Source: Granulicella sibirica (GTDB taxonomy: Bacteria; Acidobacteriota; Terriglobia; Terriglobales; Acidobacteriaceae). Taken from it: a DNA stretch of 64,000 bases. The stretch is from NCBI RefSeq assembly GCF_004115155.1, contig NZ_RDSM01000001.1, forward strand, positions 992,001 to 1,056,000, given 5' to 3'. The translations under genes and the position numbers were made by a program. Position 1 is the first letter of the stretch, and every line of letters begins with the position of its first letter. The notes beneath the pieces were generated by a model that saw only the letters and a list, made by a program, of their open reading frames with translations, did no database searches and had not been told where the DNA came from. Of the stretch, positions 35,926 through 43,496 are shown one piece after another.

Positions 35926-36206
35926 AGATTCACATTCCTACACCTTTGCGTGCTTACACCGGCGCTCAGGAGACCATTACGCTCGAAGCAACGAGTGTGG
36001 CTGCGGCGCTCGATGCGTTGACCGACAAGCATCCAGACCTGCGCCAGCATCTCTTCACGCCGGAAGGCAAGACGCGCTCGTTCGTGAACATCTACCTCAA
36101 CGACGACGACGTTCGTTACCTTCCCGAGAAGGAACAGTCGCCCGTCAAGGAATCCGACGAACTGACGATCATCCCCTCGATCGCCGGTGGTTGTTGTTGT
36201 CTGTAA
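35922..36206 (+). CDS. cysO: Ubiquitin-like sulfur carrier (CysO/MoaD/ThiS family) with a CCCL tail
   Basis: 94 residues with a beta-grasp sequence (MKIHIPTPLRAYTGAQETITL; VNIYLNDDDVRYL; DELTIIPSIAGG). The functional Gly-Gly is at 89-90 but is followed by Cys-Cys-Cys-Leu, encoded TGT TGT TGT CTG, so it must be trimmed before it can be adenylated and thiocarboxylated. The overlapping JAMM protease gene is the obvious processing enzyme. Three consecutive TGT codons at the very end of a cysteine-biosynthesis carrier are odd and might also make translation sensitive to charged tRNA-Cys. Confidence 0.9.
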   Translation: MKIHIPTPLRAYTGAQETITLEATSVAAALDALTDKHPDLRQHLFTPEGKTRSFVNIYLNDDDVRYLPEKEQSPVKESDELTIIPSIAGGCCCL

Positions 36207-36267
36207 CACCTCTCTCCTGACCTACCTCCGATTCGACATCTGAAACTTCACCTTTCGCGCATCCCGT

Positions 36268-36288
36268 CGCGTCCGTTCGACGCGTTTT
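36268..36288 (+). terminator. Short hairpin with T4 between cysO and moeZ
   Basis: CGCGTC (36268-36273) pairs with GACGCG (36279-36284), followed by TTTT and, right after it, the moeZ ribosome site AGAAGGA. It is terminator-like but short, and may only reduce downstream expression. Confidence 0.4.
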
Positions 36289-36303
36289 AGAAGGACAAAC
36301 ACC

Positions 36304-37530
36304 ATGCCAACAGCAGTAGAAGAACTGAAAGCCGAGCTCCCGAAGCTCACCAACGAAGAGATCTCCCGCTACTCGCGGCACCTTATCCTGCCCGAAGTGG
36401 GCTATGAGGGACAGCAGAAGCTCAAGGCCGCGCGCGTGCTATGCGTCGGCACCGGCGGCCTCGGCGCCCCGCTCGCCCTCTATCTCGCCGCCGCCGGAGT
36501 CGGAACCATCGGCCTCGTCGACTTCGACACCGTCGACGCCAGCAACCTGCAGCGGCAGATCATCCACTCGACCGCGACCGTGGGCAAGCTCAAGGTCGAT
36601 TCGGCTGAGATTATGCTCCATGGCCTGAACCCCAACCTCAAGGTCATCAAGTTCAACACCATGCTCACCAGCGCCAACGCGCTCGAGATCATGAAGGACT
36701 TCGACGTGATCGCCGATGGGACCGACAACTTCCAGACGCGGTACCTGGTCAACGATGCCTGCGTCCTGCTCGACAAACCGAACGCCTATGGTTCGATCTT
36801 CCGCTTCGAAGGCCAGGCGAGCGTTTTTGCGACCAAGGAAGGTCCTTGCTATCGCTGCCTGTATCCTGAGCCGCCGCCGCCGGGTCTTGTGCCTTCCTGC
36901 GCGGAAGGTGGAGTCCTCGGCATCCTTCCAGGGCTCGTTGGCGTTATCCAGGCCACCGAGGTCATCAAGTTGATCCTTGGGATCGGCGAGACGTTGGTGG
37001 GCCGGCTGTTGCTCGTTGATGCGTTATCCATGGGATTCCGGACGCTCAAGCTGCGGAAGAACCCGGACTGCCCGGTCTGCGGCACGCATCCGACGGTCAC
37101 CGAACTGATCGACTACGACCAGTTCTGCGGCGTCCCGAAGCCGACCGAGGTTGGTCCGCTTGAGATTGCCCAGAACCAGGCTGTGGCCGAACTTCCGGTG
37201 GTCGATGGCATTCCGCAGATCAGCGTTGAAGGGCTCAAGAAGAAGATGGACGACAAGGAAGACTTCTTTCTGCTCGACGTCCGTGAACCGCATGAGTATC
37301 CGATCGCGAATCTTGGAGCGCCGTTGATTCCGGTTGGCGAGATCGAAAAACGCGTTGGCGAAATCGCCGACCAGAAACATCGTCCGGTGTTCGTTCATTG
37401 CCGTTCGGGAGCGCGAAGCCAGAAGGCCGCGGTCGCGCTCGTGAAGGCTGGATTTACGAACGTCACCAATGTATCCGGTGGAATTCTGGCCTGGGCGGAC
37501 AAGATCGATCCATCCATGCCCAAGTACTAA
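36304..37530 (+). CDS. moeZ: Adenylyltransferase/sulfurtransferase MoeZ (E1-like domain plus rhodanese)
   Basis: 408 residues. The N-terminal E1/ThiF domain has the ATP loop GTGGLG at 49-54, an R-Q-I-I-H-S-T segment and paired zinc cysteines CYRC and CPVC. The C-terminal rhodanese domain begins near LLDVREPHEYP and has its active Cys365 in VHCRSGARS. MoeZ adenylates the Gly-Gly end of carriers such as CysO and moves sulfur onto it, so it supplies the thiocarboxylate used by CysM upstream. AGAAGGA precedes the ATG by eight bases; the operon ends at the terminator at 37549. Confidence 0.93.
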   Translation: MPTAVEELKAELPKLTNEEISRYSRHLILPEVGYEGQQKLKAARVLCVGTGGLGAPLALYLAAAGVGTIGLVDFDTVDASNLQRQIIHSTATVGKLKVDSAEIMLHGLNPNLKVIKFNTMLTSANALEIMKDFDVIADGTDNFQTRYLVNDACVLLDKPNAYGSIFRFEGQASVFATKEGPCYRCLYPEPPPPGLVPSCAEGGVLGILPGLVGVIQATEVIKLILGIGETLVGRLLLVDALSMGFRTLKLRKNPDCPVCGTHPTVTELIDYDQFCGVPKPTEVGPLEIAQNQAVAELPVVDGIPQISVEGLKKKMDDKEDFFLLDVREPHEYPIANLGAPLIPVGEIEKRVGEIADQKHRPVFVHCRSGARSQKAAVALVKAGFTNVTNVSGGILAWADKIDPSMPKY

Positions 37531-37548
37531 TGTTCCTTCGTCCCTGAC

Positions 37549-37587
37549 AAGCCCACGAGTCTTCCGGATCGTGGGCTTTCTTGTTTT
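37549..37587 (+). terminator. Intrinsic terminator of the cysM-mec-cysO-moeZ operon
   Basis: AAGCCCACGA (37549-37558) pairs with TCGTGGGCTT (37569-37578), followed by TCTTGTTTT, 18 bases after the moeZ stop. Confidence 0.92.
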
Positions 37588-37622
37588 AGAAGTACCCCTC
37601 CCCCCTCCCATAGCCCGCGTCC

Positions 37623-37788
37623 AAGTCTTTTCTTTTGTGCTGTTTACGCATGGTATCCGCCTGCAAGTATTAGTAAGGAAAAGACTTACACGCAAATATT
37701 AGATATAAAACAACTTACGGCCACACCTCTCAAAATCTCCCTTGTGAAAATAACGAAAGGCCGGGGCTTGAGGCCCGGCCTTTTTCTT
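37623..37788 (+). ncRNA. Candidate small RNA ending in an orphan terminator
   Basis: A perfect ten-base inverted repeat, AAGTCTTTTC (37623-37632) and GAAAAGACTT (37678-37687), is followed by an A/T-rich single-stranded stretch and then a strong terminator hairpin, AAAGGCCGGG (37756-37765) with CCCGGCCTTT (37774-37783) plus T5. No gene lies between this and the moeZ terminator, so the second terminator has no evident protein-coding client. Alternatively it is part of the repeat element next to it. No convincing promoter was found. Confidence 0.4.
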
Positions 37789-37796
37789 CGACTGCT

Positions 37797-38010
37797 TTAA
37801 TTGTAGATCACTCACCGTAACTTAAAGGACATTTACAAGTGGCTTGTTTTGTTTACTTTGCGCGATTTAGCTCTTGACAAGATTTTTGGTTTCGCTTTTG
37901 GGGGCCTGCGGCGGGAAACGGAGCCATGCATTCCCTTTGGAATGATCGCTGGAAGGCGAGGACCGTGGCAACGGCGAGGGCAGACGCAGATTCCCTTCGG
38001 GAGTGACAAC
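37797..38010 (-). repeat. Composite dispersed repeat, copy C (inverted)
   Basis: On the minus strand CTTGTTGTCACTCCCGAAGG begins at 38010, a degenerate second palindrome (ATTCCAAAGGGAAT) lies at about 37945-37930, and the tail AAAAATCTTGTCAAGAG to TACAATTAA runs 37889-37797. The order and spacing echo copy B at 30963-31157. It fills the gap before the GNAT gene. Confidence 0.75.
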
Positions 38011-38039
38011 AAGAAAGGCAGCGTTCTCCCGTTCGCGGC

Positions 38040-39083
38040 TTAGCGGCGAAGGACGTGGGACGGCGGTTCTTCGAAGGTGTTTGCTGAGAGGCTGTCGCGC
38101 AGGCGCGAAGAGCTGTGGACGTGGGCGTCGAAAGCGTGGCGGGTCTGGAAGCCGCAGGCGCGGTAGAGATCGACGGCGCCCTGGTTGGCTTCTGTCACGG
38201 TGAGGGTGATGGCGGCGCATCCGCGCTGCGCCAGTTCGAGCATAGTGTGACGGATGAGGAGGTTGCCGAACTTGCGACCGCGCCAGTCCTTGCGCACGCA
38301 GAGCTGGGTGATGTGCGCCGTGTCCTGGCGAACGCGCGAGCTCAGGAGGAGGGCGATGATGGAGCCGTCGCGGAGGTCGCGAAGGATCCACGAGGACCTG
38401 GCGTCGAATACGCCGCATCCCGGAAAACGAACGATGTTGTGGAGGAAGCGCTGGGAGCCGTGAAGGGAGCGGTACTGATCGTTGATGGTGGCGTCGATGT
38501 GCCCGACATACGCGGCATGGATGAGTTCGGCGGCAGGCTGGTAGTCGCCGGGAACCCAATTGCGGAGCTCGAGAAAGTTCGGGAGTTGCGGCTTCGCGAT
38601 CGCGCCCGGAGGAATGCCGCGCAGAGGAACGAGATCGACCTCCATGAAGAGACGGCGGTGGATCTGGAAGTTGGCGGCGCGAAAAGGCTCGTTGATACTA
38701 CCGGTGTCATAGAGCAGAAGCTGGGACTCGATGCGATCGATATCCGGGGAGTGCTCCAGGACTGAAAGGAGTTGGCGCAGGAGTTCGTGCGTCGTTTCCA
38801 TGGCGGGCATGACGGAGTTATCGAGGGCGTAGGCATCGCCGACGACCGCCTTGTATCCCTCGTAGACGCAGAAGGTGAAGCCGCAGATCTTGCCGCGATC
38901 AAGGGCGACGAAGCCGGGAAGGACGCGCGAATCGAGATACTGGAGGAGGAGTTCGGTAGCTTCGTCGTAGTTCCATCGAAGGCGATTCTGCCAGACGCGG
39001 GCTTCGTGCTCGAGCAGGGGCCGGAGCTGGCGTCCGGAGAAGTGACGGACGTCCAGGATCTCGAGTTCCGTCTTAACCGCCAT
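38040..39083 (-). CDS. GNAT-family N-acetyltransferase, two-domain
   Basis: About 347 residues from the ATG at 39083; a GTG three codons earlier is possible. The C-terminal half has the GNAT acetyl-CoA motif LCVRKDWRGRKFGNLLIRHTM and NQGAVDLYRACGF. The N-terminal half resembles a degenerate second GNAT repeat (ALDRGKICGFTFCVYEGYK). The substrate is unknown. No clear ribosome site is seen. Confidence 0.82.
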   Translation of the reverse strand: MAVKTELEILDVRHFSGRQLRPLLEHEARVWQNRLRWNYDEATELLLQYLDSRVLPGFVALDRGKICGFTFCVYEGYKAVVGDAYALDNSVMPAMETTHELLRQLLSVLEHSPDIDRIESQLLLYDTGSINEPFRAANFQIHRRLFMEVDLVPLRGIPPGAIAKPQLPNFLELRNWVPGDYQPAAELIHAAYVGHIDATINDQYRSLHGSQRFLHNIVRFPGCGVFDARSSWILRDLRDGSIIALLLSSRVRQDTAHITQLCVRKDWRGRKFGNLLIRHTMLELAQRGCAAITLTVTEANQGAVDLYRACGFQTRHAFDAHVHSSSRLRDSLSANTFEEPPSHVLRR

Positions 39084-39127
39084 GCTTGCCACGATGTGCC
39101 GCCCCTACCCTAGGTTACTGCATCGGG

Positions 39128-41023
39128 CTATCGGATCGGCCCGGCAGCGAGTTCCGCCGTGGATGCCGGCAGGGCCGACGCGGTTGCGTCGTTCGCGTAC
39201 ACCCGGTAGATCTCAAGCCCCTGTGACTCATACAGGAATAGAGGTTTGTAGATGCGCCCGGCAAGATAGCGATCCAGAGTTTCCGTGTCATTCGCACGGA
39301 GGACCAGCAGATGTTCACCCTGTGGAACTCCGTCGACCGGATAGTGGACAGTCGGACGGTTGCGGTAAAAGGCGAGACCGTAGTCCATGTCACGCTTCAC
39401 ATTTTGAAGCGCGACGACCTCGACACCGGGAGCCTGGCGGGCGATCTCGTTGGCGAGGGGGCGAGCCGAGTAGTTGAGATCAAGCTCCTTGCCGTAGAAG
39501 CCGAGAAGGAAGATGAGCGTCGCGACGACGGGGATCAGCGTCGCGTTGGTCATCTGCGTCGTTCCCCAGCGGCGGGTCATGAAGAGAACAACGGCGCCCA
39601 TGGTGACGGCGGCGACGCCCGCGCAGACGAGCCATAGCGCCGAGGGAACGAGCGTCTCGTACTTCATATGCTGTGGGGCAAGGACGAGAACGAATACCAG
39701 GACAGCGCAGACGATGGCGTGGGACCAGAGAAGCGAATTGGTGAGGCCGCGGCGGCGGATGCGGTTGAGATAGTCGCCGGTAAGGATGGTGATGGGAGGG
39801 ATGGATGGGAGGATGTAGCCGGGGAGTTTGGAGCCGGAGAAGGAGAAGAAGAGGATGGGAAAGAGAGCCCAGAGGACGAGGAACTCGGGAAAGGCGTCGC
39901 CGGCGCGGGAATGACCGAGATAGCGTTTGGGGTCTTTGCGGACGCGCCACTCGGCGAGGCAGACCTGGAGTGCGCTGAAGAGGGCCCGGATGGAGACGAC
40001 GGTCCAGGGCATGAGGCCGAGGATGAGGACGGCCAGGTAGTACCAGAAGGGTTGATGGTGCTGGTACCGGTTGGTGGCGAAGCGCTCGAGGTTGTGTTCG
40101 AGAAAGAAGGATCGATAGAAAGTCGGGTTGCGCTTCTGGACGGCGATGTACCAGGGCAGGACCATGACGAGGTACAGGATGATGCCGGGAACCCAGATGG
40201 TTCGCCGGAGAGCCGACCACTCGCGGCGCAGGCCGAGGAAGAGGCTGATGATGGCGAGCGCGAGGAACGGGGCGACGGGTCCCTTGGCGAGGGTGGCCGC
40301 GGCTCCGAAGAAGTAAAGGTCGAAGAGCCAGAACTTCTTACCGGTCTCGTACCAGGCATACCAGCCGAGCATGCCGATGCAGAAGGGCGCGGCGAGCTGC
40401 ATGTCCGTCGACGCGCCGCGGGCGAAGGCGATGATGGCAAGGGAGGACGCGGTGATCAGCGCCGCGTCGAGCTGCCCGCCCGGGCGGAAGCGCTTCATGT
40501 GCAGGTAGATCAGGAAGATGAGTGCAAAGGCACCGGAGGTGGAGGGCAGGCGGGCAGACCAGTCGGAGACGCCGAACTCCTTGAAGAAACCCATCGCGCG
40601 CCAGTAGTAGAGGGCAGGCTTTTCAAGCCAGGGCTGGCCATAGAGCACGGGCGTGACCGTTCCGCCAAGGATGCAGTGGTAAGCCGCCTCAATGTCGGCG
40701 GGGCGGAGGCTGCCGGGCCACATGCTGGTGTGAGCGGCAGCGCATGCCTCCTCGTGCGAGGCAAGCATCTCGCGCGCGATCTGCGCGTAGCGTGGCTCGT
40801 CGGCGCCGACGAGACCGAGGCGGTCGCCGCCCGTGAGCGGGGAGAGGCCGAAGCAGAGGAGAAACAGGCTGACGCCGAGGAGAATGCAAAACTCCCACAC
40901 CACCGCAGGGGCGGGAAGCTGGAACACGTGACGCAGCCGGTCGGAGAGCCCGGAAGATGGTCGCGCGTCGGAATCGGCGGGTTGCTGGATCGTGGTCACG
41001 ATCGTTTTGTCAAAGCGAAACAA
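39128..41023 (-). CDS. GT39-family (ArnT/PMT-like) membrane glycosyltransferase
   Basis: 631 residues with about twelve membrane helices. After the first helix the large periplasmic loop carries GADEPRYAQIAREML, whose Asp-Glu is the catalytic region of PMT/ArnT enzymes, and later PWLEKPALYYW. Such enzymes transfer sugars from polyprenyl-phosphate donors to lipid or protein at the periplasmic face. The cognate sugar is unknown, and no arn cluster is nearby. Confidence 0.87.
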   Translation of the reverse strand: MFRFDKTIVTTIQQPADSDARPSSGLSDRLRHVFQLPAPAVVWEFCILLGVSLFLLCFGLSPLTGGDRLGLVGADEPRYAQIAREMLASHEEACAAAHTSMWPGSLRPADIEAAYHCILGGTVTPVLYGQPWLEKPALYYWRAMGFFKEFGVSDWSARLPSTSGAFALIFLIYLHMKRFRPGGQLDAALITASSLAIIAFARGASTDMQLAAPFCIGMLGWYAWYETGKKFWLFDLYFFGAAATLAKGPVAPFLALAIISLFLGLRREWSALRRTIWVPGIILYLVMVLPWYIAVQKRNPTFYRSFFLEHNLERFATNRYQHHQPFWYYLAVLILGLMPWTVVSIRALFSALQVCLAEWRVRKDPKRYLGHSRAGDAFPEFLVLWALFPILFFSFSGSKLPGYILPSIPPITILTGDYLNRIRRRGLTNSLLWSHAIVCAVLVFVLVLAPQHMKYETLVPSALWLVCAGVAAVTMGAVVLFMTRRWGTTQMTNATLIPVVATLIFLLGFYGKELDLNYSARPLANEIARQAPGVEVVALQNVKRDMDYGLAFYRNRPTVHYPVDGVPQGEHLLVLRANDTETLDRYLAGRIYKPLFLYESQGLEIYRVYANDATASALPASTAELAAGPIR

Positions 41024-41068
41024 GGCTATCAGAGCGGGTAGGCCTCGATGGCGCGCGGCGTGAACTTT

Positions 41069-41473
41069 TTACGGCTTCGCGGCTGGCGGGTCGGATGGGG
41101 CGGAAAATTTCTTCTCGCGTTTGCGCATGCGGCCAAGCAGTTCGTCCATGCGACCAGTCATGCGTTCGGAACGGTCGATGGCGAAGGTGAGCTCGGGAAT
41201 GTGGCGGACGCCCATGCGGTCGCGGAGCTGGGACCGGATGTACTCGCGGGCGGTCATGAGGCCGGCGAGCGTTTCGTCTTCTTCAGCCTCGTTGCCCTGT
41301 ACGGCGACGAAGATGCGGGCGGATTTGCCGCCGGGAGCGAGGACGACTTCGGTGACGTGTGCGGATGCAATACGTGGGTCAGAGAGCTCGCCCTCGAGCA
41401 TCGCACCGATCTCTTCCGAGAAGGTGTTGGCGACGCGATTGCGGTGATACTGTCGGGCTCGTGGTTCGGGCAT
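41069..41473 (-). CDS. rbfA: 30S ribosome-binding factor A
   Basis: 134 residues from the ATG at 41473. The RbfA pattern is clear: RARQYHRNRVANTFSEEIGAML, SDPRIASAHVTEVVLAPGGKSARIFV, and the C-terminal IPELTFAIDRSERMTGRMDELL. It assists 16S 5'-end maturation in cold or rapid growth. Upstream extension of the frame is possible but lacks family similarity. infB and nusA, usual neighbours, are not present. Confidence 0.9.
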   Translation of the reverse strand: MPEPRARQYHRNRVANTFSEEIGAMLEGELSDPRIASAHVTEVVLAPGGKSARIFVAVQGNEAEEDETLAGLMTAREYIRSQLRDRMGVRHIPELTFAIDRSERMTGRMDELLGRMRKREKKFSAPSDPPAAKP

Positions 41474-41598
41474 GGTGTTTCTATGATAAATGAGATATCG
41501 GCGGATGGTGAAGTCTTGTCCATGCGCGAGAATTCGACCTTGGCTCGCGTGAAACATCTCGGGATTGTTGGCTGTTCGGCGGAAGCGCGGGGTTTGGG

Positions 41599-43251
41599 TT
41601 AGGGCTTCCTCGGGGCGGGTCCCGCAGGCTCGGGACGGATGGCTTCGGTTAGAACGCGGCCGACAGCGGCGCTGGGCCGGTTCACGCGCAGGAGCGAGGC
41701 GAAAGTGGCGGCGATATCGACCGGCGCGACCATCCCGTGGTAGGTGCCGGGAATGATAGCCGTACCGAAGAGATCGAGGGGGACGTGGCGGTCGTAGCTG
41801 TTGGCGGAGAAGTGGGTGGTCCCGGTGTCGTGGCCTGGAAACTGGTATGGCCCAAAGTTGAGATGGAGTGCCCAGCCGATGTTCGGCGAATAGCTATGGG
41901 CAACGAGGCGACCGTACTGGGTATCGGGGAGCAGGCCGTCGCGCATCTGGATCGTGGTAAAGACGTGGGTGAGTGCCGGGGGTTCGGAGCGATGACCGGG
42001 GCCCGAGGCGCGGTCGGCGGCCTTGATGTCGCTGAAGACCTTTTCGAGCATCGCTTTCGTCGTGTTCTCGGCTTCTTCCTCGCTGACTCCGGCAGCTTCA
42101 AAGGCCGGCGGGTTGAGGAACAGGTAGGGATTGTCCATCTGGAGGAGGTACTCCCCTTTTCCCTTGAGCGGATATTTCGCCTCGAGCATGGATTCGAGAG
42201 GCGTGGTGAAGACGCTGGCGGAGAAGGCAGAGACGGGCATCCCGACGGCGTCGCCTGCCTGCTGGGTAACCGCTACGCCATGATCGCCGGTCATGGCGAC
42301 CATGACGTTCTTGAGGCCCACTGTCGTATCGAGCCAGGTGAAGAAGCTGTCAAGGGCGGCGTCTGACTGGACGATGAGGGCTTTCTGCGAGGGGTCGTCG
42401 GGCCCGAGGGCGTGGCCGTTGATGTCAGTCGACGAGATGGAGATGGTGATGAGGTCCGGGGTGCCCGCCGGGTTGCGGCCTAGCTTTTCGGCGTCGATGA
42501 GGGTCTTTGCGAAGTCGAGCTGGTATGTGACGCTGGCGACGGACTGTCCAACCTTCTCGTAGAAGCTGCCGGTAGCGACTCCGCTCTCCTTGCGCGCCTG
42601 CGCGGCGCGGCCGCTGGCGTTGAACTTCGTGGCCCACTCGGGAAGCTGGTTCATCCAGTAGGTCGACGTCTGCCATTGGCCGGAGTCGTGATCGACCCAG
42701 AAGGCGCCTTTGCTGGCGTGGCCGCTGGTGAGGATGGCGGCTCGATCCTTGAGCGACACGCCGTAAACACGGGAGCGGCCGCCGGTGGCGAGGACGAGCT
42801 CGTCGCCAAGAGTCGTCGCCATTTCGCGGTAGGGAGAAGCGCCGATGAGGTTCTTTGTGCCCTCGGGCGCGCCGACGAGCTTGTAGCGGGGATCATCGAC
42901 CGAGCTGATGGAGTGCATGACGCCATCGGGGCCAGGCTCATACCACTCGTTGAGCGGAACCTGGTGGCCGTCGGTGTAGGCCCCGGTGCCGATGGTAGCG
43001 TGGCCTGCGGCGGTGACGAGATTGGCGTAGTCGTAGTAGCAGTCGGTGAAGTGGGCACCCTGTTTGAGAAACAGGTTCCAGCCGTTCTTTGCCTTGAAGC
43101 CGGCGCGATAGCGGTCGAGATAGTCGCCGCGAAATTGATCGAAGACGAGGATGACGACGAGCCTGGGGTTGTCATCGTAGGCGTCTGCGTGGGCGGGGAT
43201 GGAGAGCGCAAGGATGATGAGGATCGCGACGATACGGGTGACGAACGACAT
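41599..43251 (-). CDS. Secreted alkaline phosphatase, PafA type
   Basis: 550 residues with a signal peptide (IVAILIILALSIPAHA). The alkaline-phosphatase-superfamily core includes VVILVFDQFRGDYLDRY and the nucleophile segment LVTAAGHATIGTGAYTDGH, where Thr rather than Ser is expected to attack, as in PafA. Further metal ligands occur in STDINGH and TGDHGV. It should release phosphate from phosphomonoesters in the periplasm; PafA enzymes are calcium-dependent and not strictly phosphate-repressed. No Pho box was looked for in detail. Confidence 0.87.
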   Translation of the reverse strand: MSFVTRIVAILIILALSIPAHADAYDDNPRLVVILVFDQFRGDYLDRYRAGFKAKNGWNLFLKQGAHFTDCYYDYANLVTAAGHATIGTGAYTDGHQVPLNEWYEPGPDGVMHSISSVDDPRYKLVGAPEGTKNLIGASPYREMATTLGDELVLATGGRSRVYGVSLKDRAAILTSGHASKGAFWVDHDSGQWQTSTYWMNQLPEWATKFNASGRAAQARKESGVATGSFYEKVGQSVASVTYQLDFAKTLIDAEKLGRNPAGTPDLITISISSTDINGHALGPDDPSQKALIVQSDAALDSFFTWLDTTVGLKNVMVAMTGDHGVAVTQQAGDAVGMPVSAFSASVFTTPLESMLEAKYPLKGKGEYLLQMDNPYLFLNPPAFEAAGVSEEEAENTTKAMLEKVFSDIKAADRASGPGHRSEPPALTHVFTTIQMRDGLLPDTQYGRLVAHSYSPNIGWALHLNFGPYQFPGHDTGTTHFSANSYDRHVPLDLFGTAIIPGTYHGMVAPVDIAATFASLLRVNRPSAAVGRVLTEAIRPEPAGPAPRKP

Positions 43252-43496
43252 GGAGCGTTTCTCCTCGGAAAAGCAGACAGGCCTGCAGGATGTGCTCGTG
43301 AAGGAACGCTCCGCGACAGGTTCATCGTACTAAAGAAGCTTCTTCCCCCGAACTTCCCGGGGGCACCGGCACAAGGCTTCGAAACGAAAGCGCGGATGCT
43401 CTCACCACCTTCGGGATGAGCCCTGGCTGTCGGGCTGAACCAGCGTGCGATACTTCCATCCTGGCCCAAATTTCCCCTCTTTCCCGGAGTGATCCG

